Positions 11,301 through 21,540 of a DNA stretch of 64,000 nt are shown piece after piece. The DNA is from Eonycteris spelaea (lineage: Eukaryota; Chordata; Mammalia; Chiroptera; Pteropodidae): positions 9,061,501-9,125,500 of the forward strand of contig PUFA01000068.1 of NCBI GenBank assembly GCA_003508835.1, read 5' to 3'. The notes under the pieces were generated by a model, which made no database searches, was not told where the DNA came from, and saw nothing but the letters and a program-made list of their open reading frames with translations. Position 1 is the stretch's first letter; the number at the start of each line of letters is the position of its first letter. A program made the position numbers and the translations under genes.

Positions 11301-12950
11301 ATGTTTGCTGTGTCTTTATGTGAGTTGTATCTATGTGGTGTCTTCTGCTTTATTGCCTAGTTTGGAATGTATCCTGAAGGCGACTTTTGAGCTGTAAATA
11401 ATTCTCTCTGCCCTTTGGGAGTGAGGTGCAGGAACCGCTGTGGAGGTTGTGGTGGTGATAGACATTTATCTCAAAGTCTCTGTATACTGAGAATTCTTTG
11501 CTCCAACCACAGACATCTGCTGGCCCATCAGCCTCAGTAACTTCTAGATGCCTAACTCATCATGCTCAGGCCTTAGGGAGTGAGCAGCATTGCCCCAAGC
11601 TCATCTTTCTGTCCGCCTCCGGCGACTGCATCCAAGCACGTGCTCCCATACCAGATACTAGCACAGAACTGAAGAATGAACTTTGGTAGCCCACCCTCAT
11701 GGTACGTATGCCTGGGAAAATGGAGTCTCAATATTCCGAAGCGCCATTGCTCCCTGAGTTGAACCAACTTAGTGAAAAGGAGGTATATGTGAGGAGGGGG
11801 TGTAGGAATGAGGACCATGTCTTTGTTCTACCGCTTTCCTTCCCCATTGGGTCAGAAGGGGCAGACTTCTCTCGTACTTCCCCTTCCAGGCCTAAGGCTT
11901 CTCCTGTATCACATCCTCCTTTCGAACTCAGGCTTAGCTGTCAAGTAGGAGGTGCTTTATATGTGGACTATGTGAAGAAAAACTGTTCTGTCAACAAGGG
12001 GATTAGGAAGTTACATTTCAAATGAGGGAGCATTTAAAAAATATCGTAACAGTTATTCTCCATTATACTGAGGCTGAAGTAAAATGACCTAATTTAGGTT
12101 AGCTTTCTTCTGCCAAACCACATTTTCACAACCTCATACTATAAGAGAGTTGGAAAGTTTAAACCAGGAAGATGTGGTGATACCATCAGAACTCTGAAGT
12201 GCTGCACCATCCATTCTTCCTAAAGGTTCTTAACCCCTTTCCTAACACTGAATGACCTGTGGTGCTTCAAAAAATGTAAACACCAGCCTGCACTGGTCTA
12301 AGTTAAGTCAGAACCTCTGAGAGCCCAGGGATATATGTCAAAAGGTTAATTTGTGTGACTTTGTATAGCCCCCTAATTAAAAACTTCTGCGAAAAAGACT
12401 AGGAACACAATATCATAATGTTCTTAGAATAAGTATTTTTTGAGACTAAGGCTTCTGTTTAAGTTGGACTTGACCAAGCCTAGAAATTACTTCTTTACCT
12501 TGCCAAGCCAGTTTCGTTTATTCCAAACTCTATAAACCAAGGGGAGAAATGCACAGTGCCTCCTTATTTGCATGAAGGCCTATATCAGGGTTTTCTAGTA
12601 ACTAGATTTGTGGTTGGTAGCTTCGAGCCGGTCAGTGCTATGCTACTGCACTTGGTGTGTGTGGTATTGATGTAAACCTTACCTCTGAAGTTGCCTGATC
12701 CTGGACTAATGAGTTTATGTGATGGAAGATACAAAATGGTCTATATTACCCTGAAGAGAACAGAGCAGTACTATTTATCCTTGCACAAAATTATTGTGCA
12801 AAAAATGCCCAAAAAGCTTGCTGTGCGCAAGAAACAATCTGCAAGGCATTGTGAGAGATAAGAGTGTTGTCACAAGGAGTCACACTAAACTGCTACTAAC
12901 GGTAACCTGTGAGGATTTGGGTTGGAGGGATGGTCAGAGGAGCTTCAACT
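11301..12950. other. Unique DNA without recognised features
   Basis: Two partly overlapping frames at 11,498-12,025 (+) and one at 11,573-11,818 (-) lack any recognisable domain. No known repeat or RNA gene was seen. Confidence 0.5.
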
Positions 12951-12952
12951 TT

Positions 12953-13535
12953 ATTTATTTTAAATAACCGCTTTATTGAGGTATAATTCACATACCATAA
13001 AAGTCACCATTTTAAAGTGTACAATTCAGCGTTTTCAGTATATTCACAGAGTTATACGACCATCACCCCTGTCTAATTTCAGAACATTCCCACCCATTGA
13101 GCAGTCACTCTCCATCTCCTTCTCCCCAGAGCACGTACAAACCACTCTTCTACTTTCTGTCCCTACCTATTTGCCTGTTATGGATATTTTATGTAAATGA
13201 AATCCTATAATATGTGGCCTTTTATGTCTGGCTTCTTTCACTTAGTGTAGTCTTTTCCAGGTTCATCCATGAAGCACTTATGTACTTCATTCCTTTTTAT
13301 ATCTAAATAATCTTCCATTGTGTGACTATATCACATTCTGTGTAATAAATCTAACATGGCTATTAAATGAATGCTTGCGAGAGTGGCACGGAAACCAGTT
13401 TCCCATCCCATTCCTTCTAAAGGACCCGAGGGAATTGCTAGGTCATATGGTAACTCTGTGTTTAACTTTTGAAGCACTGCCAAACGGTCTCGATTTTTTA
13501 ATAATAAGAATATACTCATGTACTATTTTTGTACT
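12953..13535 (-). mobile_element. L1 3' end, antisense
   Basis: The classic L1M 3' sequence read backwards: 'ctttattgaggtataattca', 'accattttaaagtgtacaat', 'gttatacgaccatcacc', 'ggcttctttcacttagtgta', then 'taatcttccattgtgtgac' and an ORF2 remnant with 'aattgctaggtcatatggta'. It is 5'-truncated at about 13,535 with internal deletions. Confidence 0.85.
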
Positions 13536-13539
13536 TATG

Positions 13540-15135
13540 AATCAATTTTTAAATTACTTTTAAAATAGAACAGAAGATATTACAGGGTATGCTAAGAAGA
13601 GTACATATCCAGTTCTGATTGTATCCTCTAGAATTTGCCACATTCTGTTGCCTCTTAATTTCTGGTAAAGTCAAAAACTCAAAATAGGAGAACAATTGTT
13701 TCCCTTCTATCAGAATCATTTTAATTCCCACTGCCACTTCTTTGTGGCAATGTCTCTACTAACATGACACAACCTGACAGTGACAGGATATGAGTGATGG
13801 CAGATTTCAACCAAAATTTTTTGGAGTTTGGTGGTATAACAAGTAAGCTATTTGACACATCCTTTTCTGGTCATGTTGACAACTTTGTTTTCTGAATTCA
13901 TTGTAACTATGGACTTAATTCTGACCCAGTGTGAAATATCTTAGGAATATGAACTTGATATGAGCTTGAGAATATGATGATCAACTTAGTTTGTTTTCAG
14001 TAAAGAGAGAGAAGATTGTACCCTACTTTGGAAATGCATATTTCAGAAAGTGTGTATCTTAAAATCTTGACCAATGCTAGTATATCCAGAGAAGGTGGCT
14101 AGGGAATCGTGTGGGAACCATGTCAAAAAAAAAAAAAGGAGTAGTGGAGGCTCAGAGCCCTTTTGGTGTGAGGAAAAGAAAAGAGAGTAGGTTTATTTTC
14201 TTCTAACTGTGATACTTCTTGCACTTCAGTGTTTGAGTTAATGAATTCTGTATCTTATTCCTAGTTCACGTGGAAGTGATAGTATTCCCTACATGACTCA
14301 CTCACCGCCTTCTCTGAAAGCCTATTTCTAAAGTCAGAACAAAGTTATATTAACTTTATTTTTTTGAGAAACATTAGAGAATCCGAGAAGCACAAAACTT
14401 TCACTGTAAGTAGTAGAATCGTGGCTCATAACCAGTAGTTTTGATCTCAAATCCTTGGTCCTGTTGAAATTCCTTGTTATTAGACACAAATAAATGTTCT
14501 CTGCTCCCAGGGACTTTATTAAAATTGCAGGAACGTTATTTTCCAGTGTTTTGAGCTGTTGTAGAAATAGGCTTTACTATGCCTAAGTCTGGAGGTGCTC
14601 ATGGTTACAATTGACTGTGAAAAGATATGAATATATGATTTCCATGCATGGTGACTTAGCTTTGTGCAAGGGACTGTGCAATACACAGAGACTTGCATAA
14701 TTACTGTTCCTGGAAGGTCTATTTGGTATAAAAATATAAGTATCCCTGTTGTTAATCATGTTAGGAAAATAGCATGACTGAAGTCTTCCTATTTGTAGAT
14801 CCATGAAAGCTTTGTTTTGGAATACAGTGGCCCAGCAGAAGAAACTAAGAAAATAAATGTAGGCTTTGACTGTGTGCCTACATGATGCCTCTCACTGGAG
14901 ATGTAAATGATACAGTCCTTGGCTTTCAGAAGCCTGAACTAAAAGGAAATCGATCAATGAATCGATAGCTAGCTGAGATCCACTGAGAAAAGTGCCGTGA
15001 TACAGACATAAGCAAAGTGCCATGAGAGAGCAGAGGAGGGTACAACTAACTGAAGATGATTGGAGAAGGAGTGTTGAGTTAAAAATGATATAAGGTCGGT
15101 ATAAGGTCTTTAGCTTTGTCTCTGAAATCTAGTAA
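13540..15135. other. Unique DNA without recognised features
   Basis: AT-rich sequence with A-runs at about 14,124-14,136. I recognise no repeat family or gene. Confidence 0.5.
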
Positions 15136-15139
15136 GCAC

Positions 15140-15372
15140 AGAAACTGCTTGACAGGGCCTGTACTGCTTCCCAAATGCATCTCATACCACCGCCCTGCTG
15201 TCCATCGCTATTCAGTCATCGTGGCCTCTGTTCTTTGGAAACACCAAATTCTTCCCTACCTCAGCACCTTCGCCCTTGCTTTTCCCTCGGCACGGAGTAT
15301 CCCCCTCCCCTGCCCCTTCCACATGCCCGGTTCCTGCTCGTCCTTCTGGTGTCAGCCAGTGTCTTCCAGCAG
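15140..15372 (+). mobile_element. L2 fragment, first half (split by a MIR)
   Basis: The order 'ttcttccctacctcagcacc', 'ttcgcccttgcttttccctc', then 'ttctggtgtcagccagtgtc' follows the L2 3' region. It stops at the MIR, and the expected next L2 block ('cttcagagagaacttccatg accac') appears just after the MIR. Confidence 0.6.
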
Positions 15373-15585
15373 CACAGCAAGATAGTTAAGGGCATGGACT
15401 CTGGATTCAGATTCACTGACTGGCTTTGTGACCTTGGGCACGTTGGTGCTGTGCATCCCCGTTTCTTCTGTTGTGAAGTCGAGTAATAACATCTATTTCA
15501 TTCTGTTGTCGTGCGAATTAAATTAAAAGTATCCGGAAAGCATTCAGAATAGTGCTTGGCATGTAGTAAAGCTCTGTTGAAGTGA
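15373..15585 (+). mobile_element. MIR SINE, nearly complete
   Basis: It follows the MIR consensus from the tRNA-like head to the tail: 'atagttaagggcatggactc', 'tggctttgtgaccttgggca', 'gtgaagtcgagtaataaca', 'gaattaaattaaaagtatcc' and 'atagtgcttggcatgtagta'. It sits inside an L2. Confidence 0.85.
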
Positions 15586-15700
15586 ATGCTGTTCTTAGAA
15601 AATGGCATTACTTCAGAGAGAACTTCCATGACCACTTTATCTAGAGTTTCCCCCAAACCATGGTAATTATTTACTGTGATTACCGACATAGTTAGGTATA
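15586..15700 (+). mobile_element. L2 fragment, second half
   Basis: 'acttcagagagaacttccat' followed by 'gaccactttatct' resumes the L2 sequence interrupted by the MIR. The 3' boundary is vague. Confidence 0.55.
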
Positions 15701-16400
15701 GTTCTGCCGTCTTATTTTATGCCGTCTGTCCCGCTTTCTGTTTCCCTCCTTTCCATTGGGTTCACTTGGCCTCCTTCATTTCTTTTTCTTCCCGTGGTTT
15801 GGAATTCACACATCCTGTTTCTATTATTGTAATGATTTTCCTTGCATCTTTTATACAAACTCCTTACTTGAAGTTTAACGTGAAAGGTGTCTCCTCTCCT
15901 TTGAATTCATGATCTTAAGGAATTTCTGCTTTAATTCCTCTTGCTCCTTCATTTTCGTCTTTAGTGTTGTCTCATCTTTGGATTCCAGTGTGTTTTTCCA
16001 CTCCCCAATTAGCTGTCATTAGTGTTTTACACTGTCAGTGCCTGAGATATCCACAATCACCAATTTTTTTTGCTGTCTTAGATAGACATACATGTTGCTT
16101 TGAAGGATGAATGACCACAGTAGTGGAAGGTAAGAGTACAAATCAAGAAAGCAGTATATCTTAGCAAAACATCTATAATAAATGCCTCTAATGAAGACTG
16201 AAGCATCATAAAACATATCTGGTTGTCACTTGATAGTCAGGTGCTGTCTTCCATCTGATCATATTAAATTAATTCAGTTGACAGTTAAGCCCCACTGTAC
16301 TTACAGCCCTGGTAGAGTGTACCAGTGATGCAGCAGGATACAAGAAGGTCCCTACCTTTGAAGAAGCCTGCCCCTTGTACATGAATAATAAAAATTAGTA
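15701..16400. other. No gene recognised
   Basis: Pyrimidine-rich, then AT-rich sequence, possibly including more decayed L2 up to about 15,900. No RNA gene or exon seen. Confidence 0.45.
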
Positions 16401-16419
16401 CTTATTTGTTAAAAAAATA

Positions 16420-17040
16420 TCTAGTAAGCACCTACTATATAGGAAGTCATATCTTTAGACACTGAATCTGAAACTAAATATGAGAGACAAGGTTCCTGAC
16501 GGTGGACGGTGGCGCTTACCTACATTCAGGGCCAAGGGAGAGGAGTGGTACAGTGAAGGCAAGGACCAAGCTGAGGGGAGGCAGCAGCTAAATCAGGGAA
16601 CAAGATTCACTTAAAAAGCTATTTACTGATTTCCTGCCAAGTATGAGTTATTGTTCTGGATGCTAGGAACGCACCAGAGAATGAAAACAAAAACCCTTCA
16701 TGGAGTTTATAGTCCAGAGAGGGAAAAAACTGACGATAAGAAAGCAAAAGATGCTGTGGAGAAAAATGAAAGCGCAGAAGAGAAGTAAGAAGTATGTATG
16801 GGTAAGGTACAGTTTTAAGTAAGAAGGCCTCTGACTGAGAAATAGACATTTGAGCAAAAACTGAAAGGAAGTGAGGGAAGGACTCAGGCAGTTTTCTGGA
16901 ACAGGAATTTCAGGAAGAAGGAACTGCATGGGCAAAAGCTCTGAATCAGAAGAGCATTTGGAAAGCCCCAAGGGGGAGTGTGGTAGGAGAGGAAGTCAAA
17001 GAGGTAATAGGGAAATAGAAAACTCTGTGACGAATTTCAC
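16420..17040. mobile_element. Ancient interspersed repeat, family not assigned
   Basis: The order 'taagcacctactatatagga' ... 'gttctggatgctaggaacgc' ... 'atggagtttatagtccagag' ... 'catgggcaaaagctctgaat' is a pattern found many times in mammalian genomes. Two further relics of the same pattern occur in this window at about 24.6 kb and 54.3-54.7 kb. I cannot name the family with certainty. Confidence 0.45.
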
Positions 17041-18139
17041 ATTAGCTGAATGAGGTAAGAATGAAATAAGCATCACGAAGAAACTAAGCAGTTAGGTGAT
17101 TGAATAAAATATGGTTTGAATGCCTCAAATGCTTTTTCTTCATGCTATTTTTATGTATGTCTGGATCGAAGATGATTTATCTTGTATGATTTTGGAGTTT
17201 TTCATCCTTAAATTTTGAGGTGGAAGAAGTTCCAGTTCTAGTAATGGTGAAGTAGCTTGTATCAGACTAAATCTCCTATAGAAAAAATTATAAATTCTAA
17301 ACAAAATATATTAAAACAATTGATTGAAGTCACTGAAGAGCAGAGTAGGCAAAAAACTAGAAAGATTTAACTCTTAAGGGGAAGACAATGGGTAGAGCCA
17401 CAGTTATGTGACTTTTCTTCTGAGGGTGTTATTCCCCATTGTGCATAAGGCAGAGAGGCTGGGATTCAATAGAAAACTGTACTCTTGTCTTGGAGAGTTT
17501 GGGATTGACAGAACAACTGAAATTGAGGGGAAATCCTGGAAGAGGGGAGCAGCAGAGTCTATATGTAAACACCCCTCAAATATTTGACTGATCTCTGAAT
17601 TGTACTTAGAGGAGTGAGACTTTCATGACCCAAAGAAGAAACAATGCCTAGAAGGCTGAAATTACTGATGTGAGATTTCAGTTGCTGTCCATACACAGTG
17701 GAGGGTAGATTTTACAGTTAGAGACCTGCCAGGTTAGATTGGCTTCGTAAACACTTCAAGCTTTTTATTGAAATCCTAGAAAAGCTGCAACTTATAATTA
17801 AAGATTATATCCCCAGAGGGAATCACCGTAGGACCAAGGGCAATACCAAAATAGACTTCCCAACAAAGCATAAAATAAAGCCTCCACAAATTCAGGATTA
17901 TTCTTCAGTAATTAAACTGCCTGCTAGAACAAAAATTACTCTTCAGAGAAAACACAATGGAATCCAGAATCTCTCCTCAATGTATCATCTACAATTAAAA
18001 AAAGATTATTCAACAGGTGAAAAAACTAGAAAATATGTCCATATTCAAGAGAAAAATCAATTTGGAAAAACTGTGAACAACCCAAGTATTGGAATTAGCA
18101 GATAAGAGCTTTAAGAAACTATGATAAATGTTAGCGCCT

Positions 18140-18144
<5 letters not shown>

Positions 18145-18171
<27 letters not shown>
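18145..18171. repeat. (A)27 tract inside the old HAL1
   Basis: A homopolymer that is not at the 3' end of the element, so it is an internal slippage expansion and not a retroposon tail. Confidence 0.9.
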
Positions 18172-18175
<4 letters not shown>

Positions 18176-18794
18176 ATTATAGGTGAACAAATAGGGAATT
18201 TCAGCAGAATATGGAAATTATGGAGAACAAATGGAAATTCTAGACCTAAAAAATATAATATGAAATAAACAAGTAATTGGTGAGATTAACAGAACATAAA
18301 GGATAAAAGGAGGATTCGGGAACATGACATAAGGTCAAGAGAAGTTATTCAAGTCATTGACTTGTGGGCTAGTATCAAGAAATCTAACATAAGTATAATT
18401 GGAGTTCCAGAAGAAGAAGGAGGAAGAGGGGAAGAGGAGGTAGGGAGACTAGGGCAGAAAAAATATTTGAATAAATACTAGATGAAATTTTGTCCATTTG
18501 GCCACAAATAGAAATCCATAGATTCTGGAAGGTTAGCTAATTCCAAGCAGGATAAACACAAAGAAAAACATACTTAGGCACATCATAGTCAACCTGCTAA
18601 AACACAAAGATTTTTTTTTTTTAATCTTAAAAGCAGCCAAAGGGGGGAAATACATACAATTTTTATCAGAAACAGTGGAGGCCAGAAAATACTTTAATGA
18701 CAGCTCTATCGTCCTTAAAGAAAACTATCATCTTAGACTCTATCCAGTGAAAATTTATATATAGATATATAGACACAGAAACATATATACACTT

Positions 18795-18822
18795 ATATGT
18801 ATATGTATATACATATACATAT
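18795..18822. repeat. Perfect 28-bp AT palindrome
   Basis: TA/CA-alternating sequence whose two 14-base halves are exact reverse complements, centred between 18,808 and 18,809. It arises from a (TATG/CATA) simple repeat within the decayed HAL1. Confidence 0.85.
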
Positions 18823-19402
18823 GCATATATATGCAAATAAAAACATTGTTAGATATTTTTTAAAACTGAGAATATATGTTACCAGGTGATCCACAATATA
18901 AGAAATGCTAAGAAAAAAAAAATGCAGGGCATAGGAAATTGATACCAGATGGAAAGTTAATTTTATAGTAAGGGAGCAAGAGTGAGCATAGGAAATGATA
19001 AATATGTGGCTAAATCTAAAACATTTTTCTTTCTGTTAGTCAATTTTTCAAAGGCCAATTCACTTTTAAACCAAAAATATAATGTATTGTTGAGTTTATA
19101 ACATATATGGAAGTAAAATGTATGACAGCAAAAAATATATATATGTTATAGCATAAAAGATGCAATGGAATTAGAAGATTTTTGCATTATAATGTGATGT
19201 TAATATATACTGTGATGAGTTCAGGATGTATATTAAAATCCCCAGAATAAGCACTAAAAGAAGGAAGGAAAGGGAGGGAGGGAGAGAGAAAAGCTAAGAC
19301 AAACAAGCAAACAAAGAAAAAAAACCCTTTATTAACTAAAAGACAAAAGAAACAAAGTCTACTTAATTTAGCTATATTAATAAACATAGTGAATATAAAT
19401 GA

Positions 19403-19417
19403 ACTAAACACTAATTA
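19403..19417. repeat. Target-site duplication of the SINE, left copy
   Basis: actaaacactaatta here matches actaaacattaatta at 19,657-19,671 with one mismatch. The pair brackets the SINE exactly. Confidence 0.9.
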
Positions 19418-19656
19418 TTTTAATTTTAATTTTTTAATTCCCCTTCACACTTCCACCCCTGACCTATGGATGTTGCCATCTCCCCTTAAGAACTGGATCT
19501 CTGAAGGCGGGGTGTCTCCTCCCACATGCAGTGCACAGTGCACACCCGGGGGCCTGGCATCCCCAAGATATGGGCCGTGGCTCCTCTGGGGCTCAAACCC
19601 AGGACCTCCTGTATGTAAAGCAGACATGTTTAACCACTACTCTATGGAACCACCCC
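19418..19656 (-). mobile_element. tRNA-Val-derived SINE, complete
   Basis: A complete SINE of about 239 bp on the minus strand with 15-bp target duplications. Its head (19,651 down to 19,578, 74 nt) reads like tRNA-Val(UAC). It begins GGTTCCATAGAGTAGTGG, keeps TAC at the anticodon position (19,615-19,617), has a B-box-like GGGTTTGAGCC at 19,600-19,590, and ends GGAGCCA, so the acceptor-stem halves still nearly pair. A unique body of about 135 nt follows. It ends in an A/T-rich tail built of repeated TTAAAA-type units (19,418-19,440 on the plus strand). It is inserted into the old HAL1-like element. I cannot name the family; tRNA-derived SINEs of fruit bats are one candidate. Confidence 0.85.
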
Positions 19657-19671
19657 ACTAAACATTAATTA
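19657..19671. repeat. Target-site duplication of the SINE, right copy
   Basis: Partner of 19,403-19,417, one mismatch in 15 bases. Confidence 0.9.
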
Positions 19672-19745
19672 AACAACAGGTTGTCACATTGGACAAAATT
19701 GTAAGAAGACTAAACTAATTGTAGTCCTCATTAAAAAAAAGAAAA
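19672..19745 (+). mobile_element. Old HAL1/L1-like element, continuation after the SINE
   Basis: The sequence flows on from the part left of the SINE ('atgaactaaac' then 'aaacaacaggttgtcaca'), which matches the L1-type spacer/ORF2 start. It runs into an A/G-rich stretch where the younger HAL1 begins. Confidence 0.5.
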
Positions 19746-19764
19746 AAGAAAGAGGGAATAAAAA

Positions 19765-20620
19765 TGGCATTGATGACGGAGGCTTTGGTCTTCCCTCTTG
19801 TGACTAAATCAAAGTTGTGACAGAAACATGAAGCAAACAACAAGGAAAGCCACCTAGGAACTAGATGAACAAGCACCACAACTAGGGAAAGAAATAAAAA
19901 TCACCCTGCAATAAGAGGAGGTAGAATGGGGCGAGGACGAGGACAGGACGTGAGGCTGCCTGGTTGGACTGGTTGAGTGGGACAGAGGCTGCAGCAGCTG
20001 CAGACACCTCTTAAAGGGACTGTGTCCACAAGTGACTTTCACAGTGACTGACCTGCTCACTCTGAGCATCAGCGCCCAGTCGGCTGTGCAGGAGGCACCA
20101 GGGACTTACAGAGGTCAGAATGAGGGCCAGAGACGAGGTTTTTTCCTGGACAGAAGTGGGCTGTATCCATCTTTCCTCTGTTGAGCCATCTCTACTCCCA
20201 GTGTGCTGATGCAGGGCCACCATAGCTGAGATGTCGTCAAACTGGATAACAGAGGTCACTCTGCCCAGAGGATTCCCTGAAACTCCACCTCCCCAACTTG
20301 CAGTCCCACCCAAGCCACATCCAGGTATATCCTCCACTGAGTCAGGTTGTCCTTCCTGAGCAGAGCCAAGACTCACACTAGTGGCAGGTGGCCTCCGTTT
20401 CTGGTGTGGTTTCTTGAGGCATCTATAAGCGTAGCATCTGTGGATTGCTTGCTGAATCTTAACAGGTAGCCCCGGAAGTGCACAGATTTGGCTAAAGTTG
20501 GCCTGCAGCTGAACCCCTCTCAGGACTATGCCACTGGACACCTACTGCAAAAGCCGCACTAATAAGACCGGGAGACTTAAGAGCTTTTATTTAGTACATA
20601 GAAACAGACACAGAAAGTCA
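19765..20620 (+). promoter_or_regulatory. HAL1 5' UTR / internal promoter region
   Basis: Presence of this GC-rich leader means the insertion is not severely 5'-truncated. LINE 5' UTRs carry internal RNA polymerase II promoters. By analogy this segment would have been the promoter of the element; no core motif can be pointed to with certainty. The longest open frame of the window lies antisense inside it (20,541 down to 20,011), starting on GTG; its first ATG leaves 70 codons. Confidence 0.5.
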
Positions 20621-21540
20621 GCCAAAATGGGAAGACAAAGAAGCAGAAACCATATAAGAGACTAGGACAGAGATCCAGGAATAATGGAGTCAAGTAGTCT
20701 AACGGATGCAGAGTTCGAAACACTGGTTATAAAGATGCTTAGTGAACTTAGAGGAAGTATGAATTCAGTGAGAACTTTAACAAAGAGATAAAAAGCATAA
20801 AAATGGAAATGGAAATTATAAAAGGGAACCAGTCTGAAATGAAGAACACATTATCTGAGACGAGTATGTTAGACAGAAAAACAGAGTGGATAAAGAAGAG
20901 ATTCAAACCACCAATATAGAGGATGGGGAAGCCAAGGACACTCAATCAGAAGGCAAAAAAAAAAAAAAAAAAAAAAAAGACAATAATAATAATTTAAGGA
21001 GCCTATGCAACACTATTAAATGTAAAAATATGCATATCATAGGGTTCCTGAAGGAAAATGAGACGTTGAAGAGCTATTTGAAGAAATAATGATGGAAAAT
21101 TTCCCTCACCTGGTGAAGGAAATAGCCATACAACATCAGGAAGCTCAGAGAGTTCTAAGAGAGAGAAACTCAAAGAGGCCACACCAAGACACAGCATAAT
21201 TCAAATGCCAAAATTAAACATAAAGAGAGACTCTTAGAAGCAGCAAGAGAAAAGCAGTTACCTACAAGGGAGCACCCATAAGACTGGTAGCTTATTTCTC
21301 AAAAGAAACTATGCAGGACAGAAGGGCTTGGCACAAAATATTTGACATGATGAAAACCCAGGATCCACAGCCAAGAATACTTTATCCAGCAAAGCTATCA
21401 TTTGGAGTGGAAGGACAGATAGAGAACTCCCCAGATAAAAATAAGCTAAAGGACTTTATCAACACCATTCAGTATTACAGAAAATGTTGGAGGGACTTCT
21501 TTAGGAAGAAAAAAAACATGTATCAAAACCAGGAATAAAG
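20620..21540 (+). pseudogene. HAL1 ORF1 remnant
   Basis: In L1-type elements ORF1 encodes an RNA-binding trimeric chaperone. Here short frames carry recognisable pieces: a charged helical stretch near 20,780-20,945, then the conserved C-terminal part at 21,311-21,538 with 'PRILYPAKLSF' and a following 'NKLKDFI'. Stops and frameshifts at about 20,790, 21,090 and 21,200 break it. The A-run at 20,955-20,978 sits in the coiled-coil/linker part. It cannot give a full protein. Confidence 0.7.
20955..20978. repeat. (A)24 tract inside HAL1 ORF1
   Basis: Internal A-run, not a tail; it shifts the reading frame of the ORF1 remnant. Confidence 0.9.

Larger units (their letters stand above)
17230..19402 (+). 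mobile_element. Old HAL1/L1-like element: ORF1 region
   Basis: A decayed sense-strand ORF1 region of the HAL1 (half-L1) type. Recognisable blocks are 'ggagttccagaagaagaagg', 'cacatcatagtcaacctgct', 'ttaaaagcagccaaagg' and 'aacagtggaggccagaaaat', followed by 'tagactctatccagtgaaaa' and the spacer before ORF2 with 'gtttataacatatatgg' and 'aagtaaaatgtatgacagc'. It contains an A-run (18,145-18,171) and an AT-rich palindrome. No intact frame remains. The element continues at 19,672 after the SINE. Confidence 0.7.

Noticed and set aside
14949..14966. atcgat inverted pair (atcgat...atcgat) as an operator-like site
   Set aside because: ATCGAT is self-complementary and short; two copies 6 bp apart are within chance expectation and there is no further context.
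19578..19651. A functional tRNA-Val gene on the minus strand
   Set aside because: The head has substitutions at stem and loop positions, continues directly into a SINE body with an A/T-rich tail, and is bracketed by target duplications, so it is a SINE head.
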